A stretch of DNA of 26,426 nt, taken from positions 1 through 26,426 of the IMG/VR virus record IMGVR_UViG_3300032249_001335, one strand, 5' to 3'. The notes beneath the pieces were generated by a model. That model searched no databases and was not told the origin of the DNA. It worked only from the letters and a program-made list of their open reading frames with translations. Position numbers and translations under genes: made by a program. This DNA is from a virus. Within the stretch, counting starts at the first letter, position 1. Each line of letters opens with the position of its first letter. Below are positions 1-9,569 of the stretch, one piece after another.

Positions 1-1
1 A

Positions 2-3000
2 AAGAACATCAAGGCTTCGATGGCGGGCACGTCCCACATGAACCTGCTGAAGGAGATATACACCCCGACTCGACACGCCAGCGAAGCCTTCAAGCTGCTG
101 GGTGTCGACATGCAGGAGATGCAGCGCCAGGGCCTGAGCAGCGCCGAGATGATCGACAAGATCCGCGAGGCGACGGCGAAACTCGACTCGACCAGCGTGC
201 GCTCGTTTGCTGCAGCGATCGGCGGCGAACGGGGTCAGAAGGAACTTGCGCCTCTGCTTGAAGGCGGCACGAAGAAGCTGGTCGACGTTCAGAACCAACT
301 CCTTGAAGCGAGGGGCTTCACAAAGTCCGTGATGCTCGAACTGCAGAACACCGTCGAGGGCTCTTCGGCACGCATCAGGCAGGCATTAACTAACGCTTTC
401 AGCTCAGCCTTCGAGGAGAGCAAGGGTTCGATTCAGACATTCAACAACGCGCTCGCCAATGCGATCAGCGGCGAGGAGTTCAAGAGCGCTTTGTCTTCCC
501 TTGCACAGGGTATGACAAGCCTGACTAGGTTCGTTCTAGACCACGCTGAGTCGATCAAGAACGTAGTCGTTGCTTACCTCGCGTTGAAGGCTGTCGGCAT
601 TGTCGGCACCATGCTCAGCAGCTTCGCGAAGTCGATGTCCGAAGGCGCTCTCGCGGCACAGTCCAAGCTGATCGCACTCAACAACTTGACCGGTGCGACA
701 ACCAGACTGACCGCTGCTGTCACAGCTCAATCGGCTGCGGACGCTCGCGGCGTCGTGCTGACAGCCAGCTCGACCGCTGCTGAGCGGGCCAGGGCGTTTG
801 CCACTAACGCCTCTGCGATGGCGGTGACATCTGCTGCTGCGACGACAGCAAAAGCTGGAGGCGTGATCACCACGGTGGCTGTAGGTACGACTGCGGCTGC
901 TGCCGCGTTTGCTCGACTCAGTACCGCTACCGCACTCATCGGTCGCGCTTTCACCTTCCTGTCTGGTCCTGTCGGTATCGCCATCGGGCTGGTAACCACC
1001 ATAGGATCGCTGTGGTCCATCCTTGCCTCAAAGCAGGACACGGCCAGGGACGCACAGGATGCTTACACCAACTCGGTCAACAACACGAACCGAATCCTTG
1101 ACCAGGAAATCGAGCGTCTTCGCGTAAAGAAGGACCTACTGAAAAACCCCGGCAAACCGGAAGCTCAGGCAAACATCGATCGTGAAAGGGATAGGACCGT
1201 CAATTACATCAGTCAAGTGACTGCGGCTAAAAACCAGATTGACGATCCCAAGTACAAGTCGCCTTACAACCGCGACACCAGAACATTCAAGATCACGGGC
1301 CTGGACGGCCAGGACACCGTCTACTCTGCAAAACAGATTCCAGAACTTTTTGCAGGCCTGAGTAAGGTTGGGGGTAAAGATCAGGCTCCTGGTGCGTATC
1401 AGCAGCTAAAGAAGATTCAGAAGGACTCTGCCACTATCGCCTCGGAAACCAAGGAGATCGACCAACTTGATGGTGCTGAATCCTTGAAGAAGTGGATCGA
1501 AGCCAAGACTGATGTGTTGCTGGCTCGACGGGATGATTTCGTAAAGAACAAGCAGAGCACAAAGCAAGTTGACAGCGAGCTGGCCGTTCTCAAGAAGTAC
1601 AGCAGCAAAGAAGTTCTTGGGTCTGTTCGCGATACGCAGTCCGCTGAGAAAATCAAGGATCGACTTCAGAAAGTCATTGATCAGTCAGGCAAGCAGGTTC
1701 TCTTCGGTGCACCAACCGGCACCGATGGAGAAGCTGTTGCCAAGAGCAACCTTGCTATTGACGGCATCAATCGCGAGATTGAGGAGATGAAGGACGCAAC
1801 TCGGTTCCGCAAGGAACTCGACGAGGTCACTTACAACACTGATAAGTTCGGCCCTTACATGGCTGCGCTCATCGCGGAGCAACGCGCACAGAAAGACGTT
1901 CTGGACATCGAGGCACAGCGTCTCGAAGCTCAGCGGGCTCTGGCTAAGGTGGACAAGAGCAAGTTCACGGATGCTGACAAGGTCAACTTCCAGCGTAAGT
2001 CAGAAGGCATCGATGCCGACTTTGACAAGCAGAAGCGTCAGGCTGGCAATCGTGTGGTCATCGCGCAAGCCAAGGCTGTCAACGCTGGCTACAGTGAGAC
2101 GAGCAACGATACCGACGAGCGCCGCAGGCTCAACGACCAGAGCCAGAAGCAGCTCGGCGAGATCTACAGCAAGTACAACGTCAAGACCTTGTCTTCGACT
2201 GAAGCCGCTGAGATGGAGGCTCGCCTCAAGGCCGAGGAAATCTACCGTGGCGCGATCAGCAAGAAGACTGAAGACCTTGCCGTCGCTCAGGCCAGCGTTG
2301 CCGTGCTGCAGGAGCGAGCCAAGGCCGCTCTTGGCGAAGCTAAGGGACCGGCGCAGGAGCAACTCAGGATTGCTCAGGAGCGTGCCGCTGCTGAGGAGAA
2401 GGTCCTACAGGTTCTCCAGGCTGAAGCCGCGATGCAGGGCGACAAGGCGGGAACACTTGCCAAGGACCTCCAGGCTGAGTCCGAAACCGCTGCCGCAGGT
2501 TGGAACAGGTTCTGGCTGCAGTACCAGCAGCAGGGCACTAACTCGGCCATGATTGTCGAGAGCGCATTGAAGACGGCGACTCAGGGTATGAGCGACGCTT
2601 TCATGACTTTTGTGACGACCGGCAAGCTTAGCTTCCGTAGCCTTATCACGAGCATGATCACCGAGCAGTTGAGGCTGCAGGCAAACAAAGCGACGGGAAG
2701 CATCTTCAGCTTCCTTGCCAACGCGGCTATCAATGCAATCCCCGGTTCGTTCGGCGGAGTAACTGGCGGAACCACCATGACTGCGGGCGGCGTCACCGGC
2801 AGCATTGCTGACTACTCCGGTGCCAGCGTCAAGTTCGCCAAGGGCGGCATCATGACCGAGTACGGCAGCTTGCCCCTGAACAAGTACCGCAACGGCGGCG
2901 TCGCCACCGGCCCGCAGGCCGCGATCTACGGCGAGGGCACCCGCCCTGAGGCTTACGTCCCCCTGCCAGATGGCCGCTCGATCCCGGTCACGATGGAAGG

Positions 3001-3184
3001 GCAGGGCGGCGGCGGGCCGACCACAGTGAACATGAACGTGAATGTTTCGTCGAACGGCAATTCGGAAGTAGAATCTGACACTTCTGGAAAAAAGGGTCAA
3101 CAACTGGGCCGGATGTTCGAAGCGGCGACGATGGAGGTCATCGCCCGCGAGAAGCGCCCCGGTGGTTTGCTCTACAGCAGGTAA
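2..3184 (+). CDS. Tail tape measure protein (5' end outside window)
   Basis: This protein sets tail length in siphoviruses and is thought to be ejected ahead of the DNA. The reading frame is open to the left edge of the window, so about 1060 C-terminal residues are visible and the true start is missing. The middle holds an Ala-rich hydrophobic stretch (roughly residues 285-340), as expected for the membrane-interacting part of a tape measure. It is followed by long charged helical segments rich in Lys, Glu and Gln. The C-terminus has the lambda-type motifs: a TTGKLSFRSLITSM stretch, then Gly-rich repeats (FAKGGIM, YRNGGVA, YGEGTRPEAYVPL). The gene ends 6 bases before the M homologue. Length, helical composition and position before M-L-K-I-J fit lambda gpH. 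The family call is firm; the exact subfamily is not decided. Confidence 0.93.
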   Translation, partial: KNIKASMAGTSHMNLLKEIYTPTRHASEAFKLLGVDMQEMQRQGLSSAEMIDKIREATAKLDSTSVRSFAAAIGGERGQKELAPLLEGGTKKLVDVQNQLLEARGFTKSVMLELQNTVEGSSARIRQALTNAFSSAFEESKGSIQTFNNALANAISGEEFKSALSSLAQGMTSLTRFVLDHAESIKNVVVAYLALKAVGIVGTMLSSFAKSMSEGALAAQSKLIALNNLTGATTRLTAAVTAQSAADARGVVLTASSTAAERARAFATNASAMAVTSAAATTAKAGGVITTVAVGTTAAAAAFARLSTATALIGRAFTFLSGPVGIAIGLVTTIGSLWSILASKQDTARDAQDAYTNSVNNTNRILDQEIERLRVKKDLLKNPGKPEAQANIDRERDRTVNYISQVTAAKNQIDDPKYKSPYNRDTRTFKITGLDGQDTVYSAKQIPELFAGLSKVGGKDQAPGAYQQLKKIQKDSATIASETKEIDQLDGAESLKKWIEAKTDVLLARRDDFVKNKQSTKQVDSELAVLKKYSSKEVLGSVRDTQSAEKIKDRLQKVIDQSGKQVLFGAPTGTDGEAVAKSNLAIDGINREIEEMKDATRFRKELDEVTYNTDKFGPYMAALIAEQRAQKDVLDIEAQRLEAQRALAKVDKSKFTDADKVNFQRKSEGIDADFDKQKRQAGNRVVIAQAKAVNAGYSETSNDTDERRRLNDQSQKQLGEIYSKYNVKTLSSTEAAEMEARLKAEEIYRGAISKKTEDLAVAQASVAVLQERAKAALGEAKGPAQEQLRIAQERAAAEEKVLQVLQAEAAMQGDKAGTLAKDLQAESETAAAGWNRFWLQYQQQGTNSAMIVESALKTATQGMSDAFMTFVTTGKLSFRSLITSMITEQLRLQANKATGSIFSFLANAAINAIPGSFGGVTGGTTMTAGGVTGSIADYSGASVKFAKGGIMTEYGSLPLNKYRNGGVATGPQAAIYGEGTRPEAYVPLPDGRSIPVTMEGQGGGGPTTVNMNVNVSSNGNSEVESDTSGKKGQQLGRMFEAATMEVIAREKRPGGLLYSR

Positions 3185-3190
3185 TCAGCG

Positions 3191-3526
3191 ATGGCAACAT
3201 TCACCTGGACTCCAGATAAAGGCGTCGATCGAACCTTCAAGCCGAGAGTCAATGAGGCGAAGTTCGGCGACGGCTACGGGCAGCGCTCTGCCGACGCCAT
3301 CAACAACCTTGATGAGAGTTGGAGCCTGAGCTTCACGGTTCGCACGGCCACTGAGATTGCGGCGATCGAGGCTTTCCTTGCGACTGCCAAAGGGGTCAGC
3401 AACTTCGACTGGACGACGCCTGCAGGCAACAACCAAAAATTCGTGTGCAGGTCTTGGTCATCGTCTTACAACTACTCGGGCGACAACTCCTTGCAGGCGA
3501 CGTTCGACAGGGTCTTTGAGCAGTGA
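3191..3526 (+). CDS. Minor tail protein M (tail tip)
   Basis: Homologue of lambda gpM (Phage_min_tail family), 111 aa, the usual length. It takes part in building the tail tip on which the tube polymerises. The N-terminal FTWTPDKGVDRTFKPRV and the FGDGYGQR motif are characteristic, as is the late FDWTTPAG segment followed by a beta-rich C-terminus ending in FDRVFEQ. The start ATG lies 6 bases after the tape measure stop, with a weak AGG upstream. The stop overlaps the GTG start of the L homologue by four bases, which suggests translational coupling in the late tail operon. Order and overlap match the lambda H-M-L layout. Confidence 0.93.
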   Translation: MATFTWTPDKGVDRTFKPRVNEAKFGDGYGQRSADAINNLDESWSLSFTVRTATEIAAIEAFLATAKGVSNFDWTTPAGNNQKFVCRSWSSSYNYSGDNSLQATFDRVFEQ

Positions 3527-4209
3527 ATCTACCTGAACTTCTTCAGCAGCTAGACGCGGGCGCAATCATCGAGTTGTTTGAAGTCGATGCCACCAGCATT
3601 AGCGGCGTCCCCACGGATGTGTTCAGGTTCCACGCTGGCACGAACAACATCAGTCAGCCTGTGGTGTGGCAGGGGCTGTCCTACACCCCGATGCCTGTCG
3701 AGGCCAGCGGCTTTGACCTGACACCACGAGGCACTCTCCCGCGCCCGGTCTTCAAGGTCGCCAACCTGAGTGGCTCCATCTCGGCACTCATGATCAGCTT
3801 CGAGGATCTGGTCGGAGCCAAGGTCACACGCAAGCGCACCTTCGCTCGCTACCTTGACGGGCAACCGGGCGCGGACCCGACACAGTACCTTCCTGACGAC
3901 ATCTACTTCGTTGAGCGCAAGGTCAGCGAGACGCACGTCGCTGTCGAGCTTGAGCTTGCATCGGCCCTCGACCTAGAGGGAGTGGAGCTGCCTAGCCGCC
4001 CGATCCTCGTCGACGTGTGTGCGTGGCAGTACAGAAGCGCCGAGTGCAGCTACACAGGAAGCAACTACTTCAACGTGAACGACGACCCGGTCTCGCTTTT
4101 TGGACAGGATGTGTGCAGCCACAAGGTCACCGGTTGCAAGAAGAGGTTCGGTGCACGCGGCGTCTTGCCGTTTGGTGGGTTCCCTGCCGCGAAGCTCTAC
4201 AAGACATGA
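3523..4209 (+). CDS. Minor tail protein L (tail tip, likely Fe-S)
   Basis: Homologue of lambda gpL (228 aa; lambda gpL is 232). The N-terminal domain (LDAGAIIELFEVDAT ... FKVANLSGSIS) matches the tail-tip/baseplate-hub fold of the family. The C-terminal part has four cysteines (C166, C175, C198, C205) in the spacing expected for the domain that holds an iron-sulfur cluster in lambda gpL; whether a cluster forms here is inferred. The GTG start overlaps the M stop as GTGA, and the stop overlaps the K start as ATGA, so it belongs to the same coupled tail-tip operon. Confidence 0.92.
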   Translation: MNLPELLQQLDAGAIIELFEVDATSISGVPTDVFRFHAGTNNISQPVVWQGLSYTPMPVEASGFDLTPRGTLPRPVFKVANLSGSISALMISFEDLVGAKVTRKRTFARYLDGQPGADPTQYLPDDIYFVERKVSETHVAVELELASALDLEGVELPSRPILVDVCAWQYRSAECSYTGSNYFNVNDDPVSLFGQDVCSHKVTGCKKRFGARGVLPFGGFPAAKLYKT

Positions 4210-4925
4210 CACTTCTCGAAGAAATGCTGCTTCATGCAGAAGAGGACACACCCAATGAAGCCTGCGGACTTGTGGTCTCTTCTGGCAAGCGTCACCGTCT
4301 CATTCGAGGCAAAAACGTGGCGCTGCTGCCAAAGCAGCAGTTTGAAATGCACCCCGACGCGTGGCTGGAAGTTCAAGACCATGAACAGGTCATCGCCATT
4401 TACCACTCCCACCCCCACACGAGTGCTGAGCCCAGTGTGCAGGATCTGGTCGCTTGTGAAGCCTCTGGGCTCCCGTGGCACATCGTGTGTCCGCACACCC
4501 GTCAGCACACCTTGACCGAGCCCTCAGGCTATGAAGCTCCGTATGAGGGCCGACCGTACCTTTATGGTGTTCTCGATTGCTACAGCCTCATGCGTGACTG
4601 GTACAAGCGCGAGTGGGGCCTGAGGCTTATGGACTTTGAGCGTGAGCCCAGCTTCTGGCTGAAGGGCAAGAACACCTTCGTCGAGAGCTTCGAGGAATGC
4701 GGGTTCACAAGGCTCATCGAACAGGAGCCCGAGGTTGGTGACTTGATGCTGGTTCAGATCGCCTCGACAGTGCCGAATCACATCGTGCTCTATGTCGGCG
4801 ACGGCAAGATCCTGCACCACGTTGAGGGCAGGCTGTCCAAGATCGACCCCTACGGCGGCGCGTGGCGGCGCTTCACCACTCACCACCTGAGACACGCCTC
4901 ACGCATGGAGGTCGCTCATGGTTGA
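4206..4925 (+). CDS. Tail assembly protein K: JAMM protease + NlpC/P60
   Basis: Lambda gpK-type protein, 239 aa. The N-terminal half is a JAB/JAMM metalloprotease domain: E18 in NEACGLV, then H67-x-H69 and S77-x-x-D80 in YHSHP...PSVQD, the complete zinc motif. The C-terminal half is an NlpC/P60-type peptidase: catalytic Cys in LDCYSLMRDWY (C125) and His in PNHIVLYVGDG. In lambda this protein is needed for tail-tip assembly, and the peptidase may help at the cell wall. I chose the ATG at 4206 because it overlaps the L stop (ATGA) and begins exactly at the domain. The longer open frame from 4017 only reads through L in another frame. The end overlaps the start of the I homologue by 8 bases. Confidence 0.93.
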   Translation: MTLLEEMLLHAEEDTPNEACGLVVSSGKRHRLIRGKNVALLPKQQFEMHPDAWLEVQDHEQVIAIYHSHPHTSAEPSVQDLVACEASGLPWHIVCPHTRQHTLTEPSGYEAPYEGRPYLYGVLDCYSLMRDWYKREWGLRLMDFEREPSFWLKGKNTFVESFEECGFTRLIEQEPEVGDLMLVQIASTVPNHIVLYVGDGKILHHVEGRLSKIDPYGGAWRRFTTHHLRHASRMEVAHG

Positions 4926-5823
4926 GGTCAGGCTGCACGGAGAACTTGCGAGGGAGTTCGGCAAGGTCTGGAACCTTGCGATCGAGACGCCTCGCGAAGC
5001 CATCGAGGCGATCAACGCCAACATGCCAGGGTTCAAGCGGAAGATCGCAGACCTTGCACGTCGAGGCATGGTCTTCAGGGTGCGCACGAAGCAGCATGAT
5101 TACGACAATGAGGACGTAGGCAGCACCCTCGGCAATGCGAGTCGACTCGACATTGTGCCGATCGTCATGGGCGCTTCAGCAGGCATTCGGTTCGTGGTCG
5201 GAGCAGTACTGCTTGCTGTAGGTCTCTACACCGTGAATCCGACCCTTACGACTATGGGTGCCTCGCTGATGCTGGGCTCGATCGTCGAATGGCTCACACC
5301 TGTGCCAAAGGCCAAGGACGGCGTCAACAAGTCGACGAGCTGGACGTTCAATGGTCCGCTCAACACCGTAGAGCAGGGCCTGCCGGTGCCGATCATCTAT
5401 GGCGAGGTGCTCACTGGTGCCTACCCGATCAGCGCGGGCATCGCGACCAGTTCGATCAACGCTGATTCCAGCGCTGCTTCAGCGACGGTCAGTGGGCAGA
5501 CTTCGGCGCACTTCCCGATGACGACGCTCACCGGCCCGGTGACTGGCGTCTTCAACCTCAGCTCAGCCGCGATCAACATCGACGAACCCCGAACCTACGC
5601 TTGGTCGAGGTCTGGGTTCGCTGGCGCTTCCGCTGTCAATATGGCTCCTACCGACAAAGCCTCGACCAAGCTTTCAATCACCCTGAACAGTCTGGGAGCG
5701 TCACCTTCACAGACAGTCTCTGGTACGGTCACTTTGACGGTTACGGGCAAGAGACCAGGAAAGAGCACCACGGCGACGGCGACAGTCAGTCAGACAATTA
5801 CCGCTTACTTTGACAACTACTGA
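4918..5823 (+). CDS. Tail assembly protein I, ubiquitin-like, with C-terminal extension
   Basis: Lambda gpI-type protein. Residues 1-85 form a beta-grasp (ubiquitin/ThiS-like) domain starting VRLHGELAREFG. A Gly-rich hydrophobic segment follows (about 80-125, AVLLAVGLYTVNPTL ... LMLGSIVEWLTPVPK), then a conserved NTVEQGLPVPIIYGEV stretch. Lambda gpI is about 223 aa; this protein is 301 aa. The extra roughly 110 residues are Ser/Thr/Ala-rich and beta-prone, and look like an added Ig-like or adhesive module. The pairing with the JAMM protein directly upstream is a known phage-tail combination. The ATG overlaps the end of K by 8 bases. The family is secure; the role of the extension is unknown. 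Confidence 0.85.
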   Translation: MVEVRLHGELAREFGKVWNLAIETPREAIEAINANMPGFKRKIADLARRGMVFRVRTKQHDYDNEDVGSTLGNASRLDIVPIVMGASAGIRFVVGAVLLAVGLYTVNPTLTTMGASLMLGSIVEWLTPVPKAKDGVNKSTSWTFNGPLNTVEQGLPVPIIYGEVLTGAYPISAGIATSSINADSSAASATVSGQTSAHFPMTTLTGPVTGVFNLSSAAINIDEPRTYAWSRSGFAGASAVNMAPTDKASTKLSITLNSLGASPSQTVSGTVTLTVTGKRPGKSTTATATVSQTITAYFDNY

Positions 5824-5834
5824 TTGACACTTCG

Positions 5835-8800
5835 ATGAAAAGAGAACTACAGATCATCGGAGCTGGCGGCGGCGGCAAGGGAGGAGGAGGCGGCGGCGGC
5901 ATCAGCGAGGACCCCGACACCCTGTCATCGGTCGCGTATGCGCGGGTTATCGAACTTCTTGCCGAGGGTCCTATTAAGGGGCTGGTCAACGGTGAGTATT
6001 CGATCTACCTTGACGGCGTGCCGCTCAGAGACTCTGCAGGCACTCCGAACTACAAGCCCTTCAAGTGGGCTTTCACCCAAGGTACACAGAGTCAGCCGCC
6101 GATCGCTGGCTTTGCGGGCACACAGTCAGAGACGACCGTAGCTGTACCGCTGCGGGTCAGCACCGGGCGAATCATCAGGACCATTACAGACGCCGACGCC
6201 GACAGCGTGCGCGTGACGGTCTCTGTGAATGGTCTGACGAAGACAACTTCCAAGGGCAAGATCGAAGGCTCCACGGTCGAGTACACGATCGCCGTCAGGC
6301 GGCAGGGCTCGCCGACCTGGACGCGCGATTACCAACAGGTGATCAAGGGTAAGACTGGCTCCAGGTACCAGCAGTCGACCGAAGTCGAACTCACTGGACT
6401 GGGTGTTGGACCTTATGAGGTCAGCGTGCTGCGCACCACTGCCGACTCGACCAGCGCACTGCTGATCGATGACCTGAATTGGGACAGCTACACGACGATC
6501 AACTACGAGCAGTTCAGTTACCCGAACAGCGCCCTAGTTGCTCTTGAGCTTGATGCTCGGTACTTTAGTCAGGTACCAGTGCGCAGCTATCACGTGCAGG
6601 GTTTGCTGATTCGCATTCCTAGCAACTACAACCCGGTCACACGCAGGTACACCGGCAACTGGGATGGCAACTTCCAGGTCGCCTACAGCAACAACCCAGC
6701 GTGGTGCTTCTTCGACTTGCTGACAAGCGATCGGTACGGACTCGGTAAGCGCATCAGCGACGCGCAGGCGAACAAGTGGCTGATGTACCAGATCGGCAAG
6801 TACTGCGACGAGCTGGTGCCGACCGGTCTGACCACGAACGTCTACGACGTGACGGGCGGCACCAGCTTCTCGGCGCAGGGCAGGTTCAACGCAGGGCCAC
6901 CCAAGAACACCGGACCACTTGAACCTCGCTTCACTCTCAACTGTGTCATAAACACAAGAGAGGACGCATACAAAGTCATCAACTACCTGTCCAGTGTCTT
7001 CCGTGGGATGACGTATTGGTCGGGCGGCATGGTGGCAGTCACTCAGGACTCACCCGCCAATCCAGAAATCATTTGGAACAACGCCAACGTCATCGACGGC
7101 ATCTTCCATTACGAAGGCTCTTCGAGGACTCAGCGCCACACCACATGCACGGTGGCCTGGAACGATCCTACTGAGGATTACAAGCAGAAGTTCGAGTACG
7201 TCGAAGATCGCGAGGGCATCGCCCGCTACGGTGTAAGACCGACTGACGTTGTCGGGTTCGGTTGTACTTCCAAGGCTCAAGCGCACCGGCAAGCGCTCTA
7301 CATCTTGCTGACTGAAAAGCTTGAGCAACAGATCATCAAGTTCACAGTTGGGCTTGACAGTGCTGAAGTCGTGCCGGGTTTGATCGGACAAATCTTTGAC
7401 TACAAGCGCGCTGGCACTCGGTGGGGTGGGCGCATCACTGGTCACACCAATATCACGGTGACCCTTGATAGCCCGGTAACTCTGAATGCAGGCACCTACA
7501 GCCTGTCCGTTATGTCGATCGAGGGCACAGTGATCACGCGCTCCGTGATCATTGCTACCGGGGGCACCTTCACAGGTCTGACTGTCAGCGTTGCGTTCAC
7601 TGTCGCACCAGTCAGTATGGCTGTCTGGACGCTAGCGTCGACGACGATCACGCCGATCCTCGGTCGCGTCATCAGCGTCAAGCAGCAAAGTGCGTCGACA
7701 TTCGAGATCTCCTGTATCGCGCATGACCCGTCGAAGTACTCGGCGATCGACTACGGCACGCCGCTGATTCCTCAGACCTACAGCACGCTGACTTACGACG
7801 GCGCTCCAGATATCGCTAACTTGAGGGTGATCGAGGTCACCTACAAGACAGTCGACACTGCGAAGACGATCAGCAGTCTCGACATCAGTTGGGACATTTC
7901 ATCGAACCCGCTGGTCAGGGGCTACAAGCTTGTTATCAAGACCTCGTCAGGCACCGTGATCAAAGAGGACGAAGTCAACAAGGCTTCGTTCACGCTTGAG
8001 AACGTGGTGCCCGACACTTACGTGGTTACTGTCTCAAGCATCAGCAACTTTGCTGTCTTGGGTGTGCCGACGACGGTGACGACGACGGTGACGGGTGTCG
8101 ATCGCACGAGACCTATCAATGTCACCGGGCTCACGGGTACGCCGACCAACGGAACGATCGTGCTGACGTGGGACAAGCCTGCGGACCTTGACTACAGCTC
8201 GACGATCCTGCAGCAGGGCACGACCTGGAGCGACGCGACGCCTTCGCTGTACGACGGGCGCTCGAACACCTTCACGTGGCCCTGGCCGGGTCCTGGCACT
8301 TACACCGTACTGGCGAAGCACAAGGACACCAGCGGCAACGTCAGCCTCACTGCGGCCAGCGTGACGGTGACGCTGTCACCAAGCAGCAGCCCCGGCTTCC
8401 TGTCGGTACCGCCGAACCTCACGAACTTCACCACTGCTGGTACCTTTAAGGCCGTGTTCCTGTCATGGGACATGAACCCTTATCCGAACCACAGTTACGT
8501 CGAGGTGCGTCGCAGCACAACAGACAGCTTTGGCACGTCGACCACCATAGGAACCAGCAGTTCCGACATGTATGTCGATACCAGTGCGTCAGGGTCTACT
8601 ACTTACTACTACTGGATCAGGGCCGTAGGCTACCTAGCTGACGGTACTCCAATCTACGGCGCTTACAACCCGACTGGAACGGGCGGCACATCTGGTGGTG
8701 CTCTGTTGATTGGCAACGTCGATCTAGGCCCCTTGATCGTTGAAGCGGCAAACCTTGCTAGCGGGGCAGTTACAGCAGGAAAGCTGGCGGCTAACTCAAT

Positions 8801-9569
8801 TGCTGTTGGTACTGCTGCGATTCAAAACGCTGCCATCGTCAACGCGATGATGGCGAACTCGTCAATCGACACTGCAAACATTATCAACCTAGCTGTTGCT
8901 ACTGCGAAGATTGCAGACTTGGCAGTAACAACTGCGAAGATCGCCAACCTCGCCGTTGGTAATGCTCAGATCGCCAACCTTTCCGTTGACAACGCAAAGA
9001 TTGCAAATCTTGCTGTCGAGACTGCAAAGATCGCCAACTTGGCAGTGACTACAGCGAAGATTGGTAACGCACAGGTCGACAGTCTTCAGATTGCCGGTTA
9101 CGCAGTCGTTGTCCCTAGTAGCGCCCAGGTTACTGCTAATAAAGACGCAACCTATGTCTCAAACGTAACTTCAAGATCTAAGAATGTAACGCTCATAACA
9201 GTGGTCACAGGATCAACTACTAACGGAGAGCTTGTTTTATTCTTATCGCCTTTACAAATACCTAGTGGCGAGATTCCAACAATTGCCCAAGCAATAACAG
9301 GTCTGCAATCGGCTCCCACATCTACTACAGCCATAGTTAGCGTAAAGAGAAACGCAAGCACTATTTCTAGTCAGTCTGACGCTGAGACAAATGGTAGCGG
9401 TCTTTTTGCTAACGTCTCTTTTACCAATATGATCATACGAGACACTGGCCTTAGCCCGAATACAACTTACACATACACTTTAGAGGCTGCTACTACCTCT
9501 GTTTCAAACTGCAGACATCAGATTATTATTAACGCTCTCAACGTAGTTGCTCTTGAGGTTAAAAGATGA
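5835..9569 (+). CDS. Central tail fibre / host specificity protein J
   Basis: A 1244-aa lambda gpJ-type protein, the central fibre that closes the tail tip and contacts the receptor. It begins with a Gly-rich run (residues about 10-24) and the family motif ARVIELLAEGPIKGLVNG with SIYLDGVPLRD. Residues about 360-530 hold the phage-tail hub domain (LNCVINTREDAYKVINYL ... YWSGGMVAV). Three fibronectin III-like modules follow (about 657-754, 758-853, 858-950). Residues about 1018-1079 are 10-residue LAVxTAKIAN repeats. The last ~155 residues form a tip whose DNA is clearly AT-richer than the rest of the gene, suggesting exchange of the receptor-binding end. No good ribosome site precedes the ATG, but the N-terminus aligns with the family at this start. 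Confidence 0.93.
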   Translation: MKRELQIIGAGGGGKGGGGGGGISEDPDTLSSVAYARVIELLAEGPIKGLVNGEYSIYLDGVPLRDSAGTPNYKPFKWAFTQGTQSQPPIAGFAGTQSETTVAVPLRVSTGRIIRTITDADADSVRVTVSVNGLTKTTSKGKIEGSTVEYTIAVRRQGSPTWTRDYQQVIKGKTGSRYQQSTEVELTGLGVGPYEVSVLRTTADSTSALLIDDLNWDSYTTINYEQFSYPNSALVALELDARYFSQVPVRSYHVQGLLIRIPSNYNPVTRRYTGNWDGNFQVAYSNNPAWCFFDLLTSDRYGLGKRISDAQANKWLMYQIGKYCDELVPTGLTTNVYDVTGGTSFSAQGRFNAGPPKNTGPLEPRFTLNCVINTREDAYKVINYLSSVFRGMTYWSGGMVAVTQDSPANPEIIWNNANVIDGIFHYEGSSRTQRHTTCTVAWNDPTEDYKQKFEYVEDREGIARYGVRPTDVVGFGCTSKAQAHRQALYILLTEKLEQQIIKFTVGLDSAEVVPGLIGQIFDYKRAGTRWGGRITGHTNITVTLDSPVTLNAGTYSLSVMSIEGTVITRSVIIATGGTFTGLTVSVAFTVAPVSMAVWTLASTTITPILGRVISVKQQSASTFEISCIAHDPSKYSAIDYGTPLIPQTYSTLTYDGAPDIANLRVIEVTYKTVDTAKTISSLDISWDISSNPLVRGYKLVIKTSSGTVIKEDEVNKASFTLENVVPDTYVVTVSSISNFAVLGVPTTVTTTVTGVDRTRPINVTGLTGTPTNGTIVLTWDKPADLDYSSTILQQGTTWSDATPSLYDGRSNTFTWPWPGPGTYTVLAKHKDTSGNVSLTAASVTVTLSPSSSPGFLSVPPNLTNFTTAGTFKAVFLSWDMNPYPNHSYVEVRRSTTDSFGTSTTIGTSSSDMYVDTSASGSTTYYYWIRAVGYLADGTPIYGAYNPTGTGGTSGGALLIGNVDLGPLIVEAANLASGAVTAGKLAANSIAVGTAAIQNAAIVNAMMANSSIDTANIINLAVATAKIADLAVTTAKIANLAVGNAQIANLSVDNAKIANLAVETAKIANLAVTTAKIGNAQVDSLQIAGYAVVVPSSAQVTANKDATYVSNVTSRSKNVTLITVVTGSTTNGELVLFLSPLQIPSGEIPTIAQAITGLQSAPTSTTAIVSVKRNASTISSQSDAETNGSGLFANVSFTNMIIRDTGLSPNTTYTYTLEAATTSVSNCRHQIIINALNVVALEVKR
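8886..9075 (+). repeat. Six 10-residue LAVxTAKIAN-type repeats in J
   Basis: Six near-identical decapeptides (LAVATAKIAD, LAVTTAKIAN, LAVGNAQIAN, LSVDNAKIAN, LAVETAKIAN, LAVTTAKIGN) lie just before the fibre tip. The DNA copies differ at many synonymous positions, so the protein pattern is kept while the DNA repeats have diverged. Such repeats are common in J-type and tail-fibre stalks, where they are likely to trimerise into a rigid rod. Confidence 0.85.

Noticed and set aside
2405-3103. Leftward 232-aa open frame opposite the tape measure gene
   Set aside because: It mirrors the Gly-rich C-terminus of the tape measure protein and shows no motif or operon context on that strand.
4017-4205. 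Long N-terminal extension of the K homologue
   Set aside because: This part reads the L gene in another frame; the ATG at 4206 gives the family start and an ATGA overlap.
8886-9075. CRISPR-like or other DNA repeat array
   Set aside because: The periodicity is in the protein (10 residues); the DNA copies have no spacer structure and differ at many silent sites.
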